DNA of 9,427 bases, from contig CAZSPL010000159.1 in assembly GCA_964608735.1 (NCBI GenBank), forward strand, positions 1 to 9,427, in the 5' to 3' direction. The DNA is from CAZSPL01 sp964608735. Its GTDB lineage: Bacteria; JAJVIF01; JAPKYR01; CAZSPL01. The number at the start of each line of letters is the position of its first letter. Position 1 is the stretch's first letter. The notes beneath the pieces were generated by a model. It was not told the DNA's origin. It worked only from the letters and a program-made list of their open reading frames with translations, and searched no databases. The position numbers were made by a program, and so were the translations under genes. Below, in pieces: positions 1-6,910 of this stretch.

Positions 1-444
1 GCCGTCGCGTTGTTGATGAAAGCCGTGGAAAGCGATGATGCCATGCTGAGCTGGGATGCAGCCCTCGCACTCGGTGAAATCGGTCCGGAAGCATCGGAAG
101 CCATCCCGTTGCTGTGCAAATTCATTAAAGAAAAGGGGTACTCGAATTGCGACAGGATAATCACCGGCCTTGTCAACATAGGTCCCGATGACGAGCGCGT
201 ATTGGATGTGCTTATAAAAGCTCTCGATGCCGGCGAAGTCAATTCTCAGGTCGCCGCCGCCGATGGTCTCGGCCTGATGGGCGCGACTGCCGAGAAAGCA
301 ATCCCTCATCTGAAACAGGCTATAGAGAATGATACACCGCGACGCATCGGCTGGTGCGGCAACGAGACACCGGAATACCATGTGCGCCCAGCCGCTTATA
401 TAGCAATTGCCCTGATAGAAAGGGAACTGGAGAAACCATCCTGA
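1..444 (+). CDS. HEAT-repeat protein, C-terminal part (5' end outside window)
   Basis: The frame is open from the first base and ends at TGA 442-444, giving 147 residues of the C-terminus. The sequence is helical and repetitive. Units such as Ala-Ala-Leu-Ala-Leu-Gly-Glu-Ile-Gly-Pro, followed by Ala-Ile-Pro-Leu-Leu, recur about every 35-40 residues (near residues 17-35 and 82-100), with a more divergent unit between them. This is the pattern of HEAT/PBS-lyase-type repeats, which form a curved helical scaffold for protein contacts. No catalytic motif is visible. The specific partner and cell location cannot be told because the N-terminus is missing. It precedes the WG-repeat gene on the same strand, but 71 bp with a possible promoter separate them, so co-transcription is uncertain. 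Seen: the repeats. Known: the scaffold role of the family. The exact function is unknown. Confidence 0.8.
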   Translation, partial: AVALLMKAVESDDAMLSWDAALALGEIGPEASEAIPLLCKFIKEKGYSNCDRIITGLVNIGPDDERVLDVLIKALDAGEVNSQVAAADGLGLMGATAEKAIPHLKQAIENDTPRRIGWCGNETPEYHVRPAAYIAIALIERELEKPS

Positions 445-456
445 TTGTCGGATTCT

Positions 457-488
457 GATATACTCAAGATTGCTTCTGAGTGTATAAT
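457..488 (+). promoter_or_regulatory. Possible promoter of the WG-repeat gene
   Basis: A perfect -10 hexamer TATAAT lies at 483-488 and would start the transcript near 495, leaving a leader of about 20 nt that includes the Shine-Dalgarno site at 503-510. No convincing -35 box lies 16-18 bp upstream. The stretch also holds GATATACTC at 457-465, an element repeated ahead of three other genes in the window. Promoter activity is inferred. Confidence 0.4.
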
Positions 489-515
489 GCGCTTGTCTGC
501 TCGGGGAGGACATCC

Positions 516-1616
516 ATGAAGGCTTTCGTTATTTCCATATTACTTTTCCTTCTAATCTGCACATCCTGCGCGAAGCGGATTGAAATCAGCGATGATGAAC
601 CGTTGTACCCCATCCAGCTTGGCAGTGAATGGGGTTACATTAACGGTAAAGGCCAGATCGTTCACATGCCGCATTGGTTTTCAGCGGGGGAATATTCCGA
701 AGGACTCGCGCCTGTTGTCACAACCTACGAGAAATCGGTAAGTGGAGGTATCGCCCAACCTGGAAACCATGTGCAGTTCATCAACAAGCAGGGAAAAATC
801 ATCCTGAGTCCCGACTGCGATTATGCATATAGTTTCTCTGAAGGGCTTGCCGTCGCCGGCAAGGACGGCAGGTACGGCTACATCGACAAGACCGGCGCGC
901 TGGTCATAGGTTACAGGTACAATATCGCTTTTGATTTCGCCGACGGGATTGCCCTGATTCAAGCCCATCCCGATTTTGAAGACGGCCTCACGGGTTACTT
1001 TTTCATCAATAAAAACGGCAAGCGGATCGGCGATCGCAACATGGGCGCGTCATCAGAATTCTCGAACGGGCTGGGCCCGGTACATGTTGGTGTATTCCCC
1101 GACTGGAAGTACGGTTTCATTGACAGGGAAGGCAATGTCGCGATCGAACCTCAATTCGATGGAGCATATGCATTTTCTGAAAGCACCGCCGCGGTCGAAA
1201 TCGACGGAGAGTGGGGATTCATCGGCCTCGACGGCGGGCTCATCATCGAGCCGCGATTCGAGGACCCCGGTTATTTCAAGGATGGCCTGTGCAATGTGAA
1301 ACTCGACGGGCAATGGGGATATATCGACACAGGCGGGGATTTTGTGGTTGAACCAGCGTATTTCCAGACCTGGGCCTTTTCCGAGGGAATGGGGAAGATC
1401 ACGATCGGCCCGAGTTCGAGTCAGAAAAATGGCTATGTTAACACGAAGGGAGAAGTTGTGATCGAGCCGCTTTTCAATCCCGCCAATGATTTTAAGAACG
1501 GCCTCGCATGGGTTGCTCTCAAAGGCGAGTACGGCTACATAGACAAGCAGGGAAAAATAATCTGGCGACAATCCGAATGGGGCACCGCATCCGATGTTAT
1601 GTTCTCGAAGGATTGA
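516..1616 (+). CDS. WG-repeat lipoprotein
   Basis: This is a 366-residue protein with an N-terminal signal: Lys2, a hydrophobic run at about 4-15, then Cys-Thr-Ser-Cys-Ala-Lys. Cys18 is the likely lipidated residue, although the -3 position is Cys instead of the usual Leu. The mature part is about nine WG repeats, with blocks such as Glu-Trp-Gly-Tyr-Ile-Asn and Tyr-Gly-Tyr-Ile-Asp-Lys-x-Gly followed by Val-Ile-Glu-Pro-x-Phe. Such repeats are usually annotated as beta-rich modules of unknown function in surface or periplasmic proteins. The ATG at 516 is preferred to GTG 480 because GGGGAGGA at 503-510 sits 5 nt upstream and the signal peptide starts directly at this Met. The gene converges on the M23 gene. 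The transcript end is unclear, since the hairpin at 1653-1672 has its T-run on the other strand. Confidence 0.9.
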   Translation: MKAFVISILLFLLICTSCAKRIEISDDEPLYPIQLGSEWGYINGKGQIVHMPHWFSAGEYSEGLAPVVTTYEKSVSGGIAQPGNHVQFINKQGKIILSPDCDYAYSFSEGLAVAGKDGRYGYIDKTGALVIGYRYNIAFDFADGIALIQAHPDFEDGLTGYFFINKNGKRIGDRNMGASSEFSNGLGPVHVGVFPDWKYGFIDREGNVAIEPQFDGAYAFSESTAAVEIDGEWGFIGLDGGLIIEPRFEDPGYFKDGLCNVKLDGQWGYIDTGGDFVVEPAYFQTWAFSEGMGKITIGPSSSQKNGYVNTKGEVVIEPLFNPANDFKNGLAWVALKGEYGYIDKQGKIIWRQSEWGTASDVMFSKD

Positions 1617-1642
1617 GCCATCGTTCTCCGCCTGCCACAACA

Positions 1643-1672
1643 TATATAAAAACCCGGAGTAATCACTCCGGG
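1643..1672 (-). terminator. Intrinsic terminator of the M23 peptidase gene
   Basis: A perfect 8-bp stem CCCGGAGT/ACTCCGGG (1653-1660 with 1665-1672) has a 4-nt loop. Read on the minus strand it is followed by TTTTTATATATG. It lies about 30 nt past the stop codon of the minus-strand gene. On the plus strand no T-run follows, so it fits the minus strand best, although the hairpin may also protect the WG-repeat transcript end. Confidence 0.85.
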
Positions 1673-1702
1673 CTACAAGGCCATCCGCAATGCCTGCAAG
1701 CA

Positions 1703-4081
1703 TCAATGGGTATTGACAAATTCGGTGGGGTCAACCTGGCCTTGTGGTCCCTGGCTGACGAGAGCAGGACTGTGGGCTTTATCCATCGTGATATCATTAC
1801 CAAGCCGGATCTCGAAATGAAGATGCGGCTGCAACGTTCCATTGGCATCGCCGATCTCCCCTATCTTCTGCCCGGCGTCGACAATCTCACCGAGCTCGAC
1901 ATCGATGGCGCTGCAATGCGCGTAAACCGATGAAACCGTGCCGATGCCCGGCACATTATCGTGCTGAATTATCATCACCTGCCCCCATGTTCCCCCGATA
2001 TCCTCGGCGAATAACACCCTCCCCGCTTCCGATGCATAAACCGGGTCGCCGTAATCGCCATACGGGTCCCCGTCGCCGTCCCAGTCATCTGCGAGATGAT
2101 AGCCGTACGGTGGCATGTAATACATCCATTCCTGCGATATGTGATATCCGGTCGCATCCGGATATGCCACCGGTAACTGGAAATCAAGCTCGTAACCGGA
2201 GTCATCCCAAACCGCGCCATTCTCAGGATTCCAATAGATGACACCCCCCTGGAATTCCTGGCTGCAATACCCGGTTCCGCCATCCTCCACCGCTTCCGCT
2301 ACCGGCCAGCCATAGGCCGATTCATTCATCCCGGCATCGTTCCAGTATGTATATATCGGCCCCCATATCGCGACCGTTTCATCTGGCCCGAACGGCGCCG
2401 CGGGATAATTTATGAGCAAGCCTCCTTCAAAGCTCTGGTAATGCCCTTCAACTTCATCGATGCCGTAGTACGGTCCATCCTCATCAGAACTTGGGAGTCC
2501 CATAAAGGATGCTTCCGGGACCAGCTCATACTGGTCGCAGAACTGACCTGAATAAGCCGGGTCAAACTCCCTGTATGCTTCCCAGATTTCAGAATGGACG
2601 AAAAACGGGATGTAGACCGGGAATTCCGGGTCGTCCGCGTCGACCGTTATGTAGAGGCGTCCGAATTCGAACGGTACGAATACCGCCTGGTACATCGATG
2701 GCTCCCCGCCGATCCACCCTCCGCCCCCCGAGGGCGCGGCATACATCATTCCCCCGAGAGGAAGCCCCATGCTGCCCGACTTCCCGCCGGAATTTATCCA
2801 GCTCTGCGCGGTGCCGCCGGTCAGCATCAATGCCTGCCCCGCGCATGGACCGTCCGTTATTACGCTTATCACGCCGTTCTCGAACGACTGCTGGACGCTG
2901 TCCTGCGCGCTGTTCCCCTCGGGCCCGAGGTATTCCGCATCGCCTATGGGAAGCCCTATCTGCGAAAGCAGCGCCTCCACCGTAAGCCAGATATCGAAAA
3001 TCGGGCCGTTTATAACGATAAACTGCCCCTCGTAATCGCCCGATGAATGTTCCAATATCCACCCGTTATCATGCTCCGGATGAAATATCTGCATATACTT
3101 GAAGGGGGTGTTCTCCGGGGGCCAGAGGGCCAACGGATCGTAGATGATGGCATCGAGCGGCCAGCCGACATCGGACCTCGACGCAAAGTCCACTTCCCAG
3201 TCTTGCGGAAGATACACCACCGGTGCATCATCGGGACCCCGTCTCAGCGCGCCGTTCGGCGACCCATCCATCCTGAAATGCTGCACCCACCCGAAGTATG
3301 CCGCGTCCTCGACCGCCGCTGTCGCCGAGCCGACCACTCCCCGTCCGCCTTCCATGTCGTAGACTTCGCGGAAGCCATCGATATCGGGATGTCCTTCGCC
3401 AACGTCGTAATAATCCCCGGGCCAGCTTCCATATGCCACGAATGTAATGGGAAGCAACTTTTTGTCGACTTCCTTGGGCATGAACAAATCGCAAACAACG
3501 TTCGCGCTGCTGTGGGCGAGGATTATCCCGTCGTCGTTCGCGAAGCTTACATATGGCCTGCTCGCATAATTGGGCTTCTCCGGGTCAATGAATGCGCGCG
3601 ATGTAAACCCGTCCGGGTTCGTGTATTCCTTCTCGCCAAGATTTATGAAAATGAGCCAGGGGTCATAGATATTCAGGTCGGTGTTGTTCTTCAACATGAG
3701 GTAATATGAACGCGTCCCCTGCTTCGGGTCCGGCTCCGATGGGTCATCTGTCCATTCCGTTCCCGTAATCGCAAGGTAAACCGGAGCGCCGGGATCATCG
3801 AAAGAGAGAAGGTCGGTGCCATCCATATCAATATCAACGTCTCTCGAGCGAATCACAACATCCTGACCGTTATCGAGAGCAATCTCGAATTCCCCAAGGA
3901 AATGGTCATTAAAAGTGGCGTTATATAGAGGCTTTTCCACATCCGTATTCACAATGCTCCCTTCATTATTTAAGATGGAAACACTGTCTGGCGATAACGG
4001 ACCTGAGGCACATCCGGATATTGCCATGAGAATTATAATTATTGAAAATACAGCCGCATTTATTCCATTCCGTTCTGTCAT
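1703..4081 (-). CDS. Lipoprotein with LGFP-like repeats and C-terminal M23 peptidase domain
   Basis: This is a 792-residue protein. The N-terminus has a hydrophobic segment (about 8-20) and the lipobox Ile-Ser-Gly-Cys, so Cys24 is probably lipidated and the protein is anchored in the envelope. Residues 25-290 match nothing I recognise. Residues about 300-630 carry five units with a Gly-[Trp/Leu]-Pro core (306-308, 376-378, 439-441, 528-530, 591-593). Most are followed by a Phe-x-x-Gly-x-Ile segment, as in LGFP repeats, a wall-associated module. The C-terminus (about 660-792) is a LytM/M23 metallopeptidase with His662-x3-Asp666, Tyr-Ala-His722 and His753-Leu-His755-Phe-Glu. All zinc and catalytic positions are present, so it is probably an active peptidoglycan endopeptidase, with the repeats likely targeting it. 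The start at 4081 is chosen because GGAGG (4094-4090) lies 8 nt upstream and it begins the signal peptide. The longer ATG at 4120 adds 13 atypical residues. The substrate is inferred. Confidence 0.9.
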   Translation of the reverse strand: MTERNGINAAVFSIIIILMAISGCASGPLSPDSVSILNNEGSIVNTDVEKPLYNATFNDHFLGEFEIALDNGQDVVIRSRDVDIDMDGTDLLSFDDPGAPVYLAITGTEWTDDPSEPDPKQGTRSYYLMLKNNTDLNIYDPWLIFINLGEKEYTNPDGFTSRAFIDPEKPNYASRPYVSFANDDGIILAHSSANVVCDLFMPKEVDKKLLPITFVAYGSWPGDYYDVGEGHPDIDGFREVYDMEGGRGVVGSATAAVEDAAYFGWVQHFRMDGSPNGALRRGPDDAPVVYLPQDWEVDFASRSDVGWPLDAIIYDPLALWPPENTPFKYMQIFHPEHDNGWILEHSSGDYEGQFIVINGPIFDIWLTVEALLSQIGLPIGDAEYLGPEGNSAQDSVQQSFENGVISVITDGPCAGQALMLTGGTAQSWINSGGKSGSMGLPLGGMMYAAPSGGGGWIGGEPSMYQAVFVPFEFGRLYITVDADDPEFPVYIPFFVHSEIWEAYREFDPAYSGQFCDQYELVPEASFMGLPSSDEDGPYYGIDEVEGHYQSFEGGLLINYPAAPFGPDETVAIWGPIYTYWNDAGMNESAYGWPVAEAVEDGGTGYCSQEFQGGVIYWNPENGAVWDDSGYELDFQLPVAYPDATGYHISQEWMYYMPPYGYHLADDWDGDGDPYGDYGDPVYASEAGRVLFAEDIGGTWGQVMIIQHDNVPGIGTVSSVYAHCSAIDVELGEIVDAGQKIGEIGDANGTLQPHLHFEIRLGNDITMDKAHSPALVSQGPQGQVDPTEFVNTH

Positions 4082-4181
4082 GAGTATATCCTCCAACCAT
4101 AAGATAATTGAAAGACACACGAGACGGCCCCGAGGGCTAATTCAGCTTGTTGAATACGCGCCCGATACTGAATATACTCAT
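4080..4181. promoter_or_regulatory. Divergent intergenic region with a 10-bp inverted repeat
   Basis: The 104 bp between the M23 gene and the cysteine synthase gene is framed by a perfect inverted pair: ATGAGTATAT at 4080-4089 and ATATACTCAT at 4172-4181, 82 bp apart. One arm overlaps the translation start region of the M23 gene and the other contains the likely -10 box of the cysteine synthase promoter. This could be a shared control site or two promoter-like elements. It is a direct observation with inferred meaning. Confidence 0.5.
4150..4178 (+). promoter_or_regulatory. Likely sigma70-type promoter of the cysteine synthase operon
   Basis: TTGAAT (4150-4155) and TATACT (4173-4178) are separated by 17 bp, a good match to -35 and -10 boxes. 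The predicted transcript start, about 7 nt past the -10 box, falls at 4185-4186, on or next to the ATG. The ATG also lacks any Shine-Dalgarno site. The mRNA would therefore be leaderless or nearly so. Confidence 0.6.
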
Positions 4182-4185
4182 CCCC

Positions 4186-5100
4186 ATGCGATACCACAGA
4201 AATATCACCGAACTCATCGGTAACACGCCGCTGCTTCGCCTTGAGCACATTTTCCCCGCCCACGAAATCTATGCCAAGTGCGAGTTCATGAACCCGCTGA
4301 GTATAAAGGACCGCCCGGTACTTCAGATAATCGGGGATGCCGAGGAGGATGGCAGGATCAAGCCGGGAGATACGCTGATAGAATGCACCAGCGGTAACAC
4401 TGGAATGGCGATAGCCACTATCGCCGCTGTCAAGGGATACAGGGCAATCCTTGTGATGTCTGAAATACAAAGCATCGAACGCCGCCAGGTGCTGAAAGCC
4501 CTCGGCGCGGAGCTGATTCTCACGCCGGCATCGGAAGGCACCGAGGGCGCGCGGCGAAAAATGAAATCGATGATGGCCGATAATCCCGATTATTTCTACA
4601 TCGGGCAGCATGTCAGCCCATCGAATCCGAAAGCCCACTACCTGAACACCGGTCCGGAAATCTGGGATGATACCGATGGCAAGGTCGCAATTCTCATCGC
4701 GGGACTCGGTACCGGCGGCACTATCTGCGGCGCGGGACGTTTCCTGAAAGAAAAGAAATCTGCTGTTCAGACAATCGCCATTGAGCCGAAGGAATCCCCC
4801 TTCATTTCCCAGGGGATCTTCCACCCCCACCGTATGATGGGCACCGCGCCGGGCTTCGTTCCCGAAACCCTCGATCGTAATTATATCGATGAGATATTTC
4901 TCGTAAGCGAAAATGAAGCATTCTCCCTATGCCGTCAACTTGCGAAAGAAGAAGGCATACTGGTGGGCATCTCATCAGGTGCCTGCGCTTATGCTGCTTC
5001 TGAAGTCGCAAAACGCCCGGAGAACGATGGGAAGCTGCTCGTATGCATCTTCGCTGACACAGGCCAGAGATATTTGAGTGTTGAAGGATTATTTCAATAG
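4186..5100 (+). CDS. cysK: Cysteine synthase family PLP enzyme
   Basis: This is a 304-residue fold-type II PLP enzyme of the O-acetylserine sulfhydrylase group, predicted to make cysteine from O-acetylserine and sulfide in the cytosol. The N-terminus has Ile-Thr-Glu-Leu-Ile-Gly-Asn-Thr-Pro-Leu. The PLP lysine is Lys41 in Asn-Pro-Leu-Ser-Ile-Lys-Asp-Arg. The substrate loop Thr-Ser-Gly-Asn-Thr-Gly is at 68-73, the phosphate-binding Gly-Thr-Gly-Gly-Thr at 175-179, and the Ser-Ser-Gly near 263 contacts the pyridine ring. The segment before the lysine is one residue shorter than in classic CysK (Asn-Pro-x-Ser-Ser-Val-Lys), so this is a divergent branch. CysM-like or another beta-replacement activity is possible, and the symbol is a family-level choice. 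ATG 4186 is chosen because the family start motif follows directly. TTG 4147 with GAGGG at 4132 is the alternative. The gene is followed after 10 nt by the hydrolase gene, so the two likely form one operon. Confidence 0.85.
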   Translation: MRYHRNITELIGNTPLLRLEHIFPAHEIYAKCEFMNPLSIKDRPVLQIIGDAEEDGRIKPGDTLIECTSGNTGMAIATIAAVKGYRAILVMSEIQSIERRQVLKALGAELILTPASEGTEGARRKMKSMMADNPDYFYIGQHVSPSNPKAHYLNTGPEIWDDTDGKVAILIAGLGTGGTICGAGRFLKEKKSAVQTIAIEPKESPFISQGIFHPHRMMGTAPGFVPETLDRNYIDEIFLVSENEAFSLCRQLAKEEGILVGISSGACAYAASEVAKRPENDGKLLVCIFADTGQRYLSVEGLFQ

Positions 5101-5110
5101 GGCAATAAAT

Positions 5111-5962
5111 ATGGCTGCTAACTTAGACAACCCGCAATCCAAAATCATCCTCCTCGGTACCGGCAACCCGAATCCCGACCCTTCCCGCTCGGGACCGTCA
5201 GTGGCGATCGTGGTCAGGAACACCGCATATCTTATCGACTGCGGACCCGGTGTCATACGTCGCGCCGCCGCCGCTCACAAAGCCGGCATCGAGCAGTTGA
5301 AGCCGCGCAACATCAAGACCGCTTTCATCACCCACCTTCATTCAGACCACACCGCCGGATATCCCGACCTCATCCTCACACCGTGGGTCATGGAGCGCGA
5401 CGACCCTCTCGTGGTCTATGGCCCCTCCGGCCTGCAGGAGATGACCCGCCACATCCTCGCCGCTTACCAGGATGACATCCGCGAACGCATCGACGGCATC
5501 CAGCCATCCAACGACCGAGGTTATCTCGTCAACGCATATGAAATCGAGGAAGGCATTATCTACAAGGACGGCAACATCAGTGTCGAAGCATTCCGCGTCA
5601 ACCACGGCTCTCTCGAATCATACGGCTACAAATTCCACGCTCCTGACCGTACGATAACGATATCCGGCGACACCGCTCCGTTCGAAGGAATGATCGAAAG
5701 ATATTACGGCTCCAACGTGCTTGTTCACGAAGTATATTCAGTCAGCGGCTACGAAAAGTATCCTGATGAATGGAAGAAATATCATGCGGCATACCATACT
5801 TCGTCACACAAGCTCGCGGAAATCGCATCGCAACTGAAACCCGGCCTGCTTATTCTTTATCATCAGTTATTCGGCATTGCATCTGAATCCGAGCTGCTCG
5901 AAGAAGTTACGAGCCGCTACGACGGGCGTGCCGTTTCCGGGAAGGACCTGGAAGTGTATTAA
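5111..5962 (+). CDS. Metallo-beta-lactamase fold hydrolase (RNase Z/arylsulfatase-like)
   Basis: This is a 283-residue MBL-fold enzyme without a signal peptide, so it is cytosolic. It opens with Ile-Ile-Leu-Leu-Gly-Thr-Gly-Asn-Pro and Asp43-Cys-Gly-Pro-Gly, typical of the tRNase Z/AtsA side of the superfamily. The metal motif is His75-Leu-His77-Ser-Asp79-His80. Further ligands are probably His165 (Val-Asn-His-Gly), Asp187 (Ser-Gly-Asp-Thr) and His251 (Leu-Tyr-His-Gln-Leu). His229 and His233 (His-Thr-Ser-Ser-His) are a further conserved-looking pair. It lacks an obvious RNase Z flexible arm, so a tRNA-processing role is not claimed and the substrate is unknown. ATG 5111 is used because AGGG, spanning the preceding stop codon, lies 8 nt upstream and only 10 nt separate it from the cysteine synthase gene. 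An upstream TTG at 5078 would overlap that gene. Confidence 0.85.
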   Translation: MAANLDNPQSKIILLGTGNPNPDPSRSGPSVAIVVRNTAYLIDCGPGVIRRAAAAHKAGIEQLKPRNIKTAFITHLHSDHTAGYPDLILTPWVMERDDPLVVYGPSGLQEMTRHILAAYQDDIRERIDGIQPSNDRGYLVNAYEIEEGIIYKDGNISVEAFRVNHGSLESYGYKFHAPDRTITISGDTAPFEGMIERYYGSNVLVHEVYSVSGYEKYPDEWKKYHAAYHTSSHKLAEIASQLKPGLLILYHQLFGIASESELLEEVTSRYDGRAVSGKDLEVY

Positions 5963-6019
5963 TATTAATTCAGCAATGTAAAAGCAAGAACGTATGCAAT
6001 CAACAAGGTTGATAAATTT

Positions 6020-6691
6020 ATGAATAAAAAAGATCCAACTATCCGCCGATTCGGTTTTACAACGCGGGAATACGAAATTCTCTCCAGGCTCAACACCCCT
6101 GTAAAAATCCAGGATTTCCTCGACCGCGTCAAATACAACCTCGAGGAAGACGGTGAAACCCTCTATTCCCCGCGGTCCGTGCTCAAACATCGAAGCGCGA
6201 ACTGCATCGAAGGCGCTATCTTCGCGGCGGCGGCATTGCGCGTGCATGGATATCCACCGCTGAATATCGTGCTGAACTCAATACGCGACGACGACCATGT
6301 CCTCGCCGTCTACAAGCAGCGCGATCACTGGGGCGCTCTGTCGAAGTCCAAGTATTCCGGGCTTTCGTTCAGGGAACCGGTCCACCGTACGTTGCGCGAG
6401 CTTGCGCTGTCCTATTTCGAATTCTATTTCAATTACGACGGTGAGAAAACGCTGAGGGGATATTCCCGCCCCGTCAACCTCGCGAGATTCGACAAAAGAA
6501 ACTGGATGACATCGGGGGATGATTTATTCTACATAAGCGATTATCTCGGTGAAATCGCCATGACGCCATTGTTCACCCCTGCGATGGCACGGGGCTTTCG
6601 CGATGTGTCTCCGCTCATGAAAGAATCGGGCGAACTCTGGATGATCAAGAAGGGCATCTTGAAGAAACTCAGCTCGAAGAAGAGCTATTGA
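6020..6691 (+). CDS. Transglutaminase-like (cysteine protease fold) protein of unknown role
   Basis: This is a 223-residue soluble protein with no signal peptide or membrane segment. The core has Ser-Ala-Asn-Cys62-Ile-Glu-Gly at the start of an Ala-rich helix, then Asp-Asp-Asp-His93-Val-Leu-Ala-Val on a strand, and a Trp-Gly-Ala-Leu-Ser-Lys-Ser segment. This order of Cys-helix and His-strand is that of transglutaminase/papain-like folds, and the third residue of the triad is not clear. The C-terminal half (Arg-Gly-Tyr-Ser-Arg-Pro-Val-Asn-Leu, then Trp156) resembles conserved bacterial proteins without known function. A weak AAGG at 6005-6008 lies 11 nt before the ATG. It follows the hydrolase gene by 57 bp and may be the third gene of that operon. 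Catalytic activity is inferred from motif order only. Confidence 0.7.
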   Translation: MNKKDPTIRRFGFTTREYEILSRLNTPVKIQDFLDRVKYNLEEDGETLYSPRSVLKHRSANCIEGAIFAAAALRVHGYPPLNIVLNSIRDDDHVLAVYKQRDHWGALSKSKYSGLSFREPVHRTLRELALSYFEFYFNYDGEKTLRGYSRPVNLARFDKRNWMTSGDDLFYISDYLGEIAMTPLFTPAMARGFRDVSPLMKESGELWMIKKGILKKLSSKKSY

Positions 6692-6740
6692 TGAAAGTCT
6701 GTCACGGCTCATTGGAAGTTGTTGAGGCTTGATTATGATA

Positions 6741-6769
6741 GAATAAGAAACCCGGGGGGTTACCCCGGG
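6741..6769 (-). terminator. Intrinsic terminator after the small Cys-rich gene, possibly bidirectional
   Basis: The stem CCCGGGG/CCCCGGG (6751-6757 with 6763-6769) has a 5-nt loop. On the minus strand it is followed by TTTCTTATTC and begins 6 nt after the TAA of the 44-residue gene, as expected for a terminator of the ArsR operon. On the plus strand the following bases are CAGTTGTTAC, a weaker T-run, so it may also stop the converging plus-strand transcript. Confidence 0.75.
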
Positions 6770-6775
6770 CAGTTG

Positions 6776-6910
6776 TTACTCAGGGTCATCCTCGCAAGGA
6801 TGGCCCTTCTCATCCCCGTGACATTCCTCCTTCTGTTTCGCGGAGCATTCACCCGGCTTTTTACCTTTCAGTCTTTCCGGGTGGGCGCATTCCGGTGTCT
6901 TTTTACACAC
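6776..6910 (-). CDS. 44-residue Cys/His-rich putative metal-binding protein
   Basis: This small gene starts at GTG 6910, ends at TAA 6778-6776 and overlaps the end of the ArsR gene by 43 nt in another frame. The near-consensus AAGGAGG at 6923-6917 is 6 nt upstream, which strongly supports translation. The product has five Cys (2, 8, 22, 30, 39) and three His (10, 31, 37) in the order C-x5-C-x-H-x11-C-x7-C-H-x5-H-x-C, and is otherwise rich in Lys and Glu. The segments Ala-His-Pro-Glu-Arg-Leu-Lys-Gly and Glu-Cys-His-Gly-Asp look like a compact metal site. It has no signal peptide and no membrane part. It lies directly before a terminator, so it is probably the last gene of an ArsR-controlled operon. 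A role in metal or metalloid binding, chaperoning or sensing is inferred. I cannot name a family with certainty. Confidence 0.75.
   Translation of the reverse strand: MCKKTPECAHPERLKGKKPGECSAKQKEECHGDEKGHPCEDDPE

Noticed and set aside
480..515. GTG 480 as start of the WG-repeat gene
   Set aside because: It adds 12 residues before a clean lipoprotein signal, and the strong GGGGAGGA site serves ATG 516.
1670..1705. Possible read-through of the M23 gene TGA (next codon TGC)
   Set aside because: The M23 domain is complete before the stop, only about ten unrelated codons follow before TAG, and a terminator follows.
4082..4120. Longer start (ATG 4120) for the M23 gene
   Set aside because: GGAGG at 4094-4090 is placed for ATG 4081, which opens the signal peptide.
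5958..5969. AT-rich palindrome ATTAATATTAAT over the stop of the MBL hydrolase gene
   Set aside because: It is low-complexity AT sequence that partly encodes the stop, and no second copy is seen.
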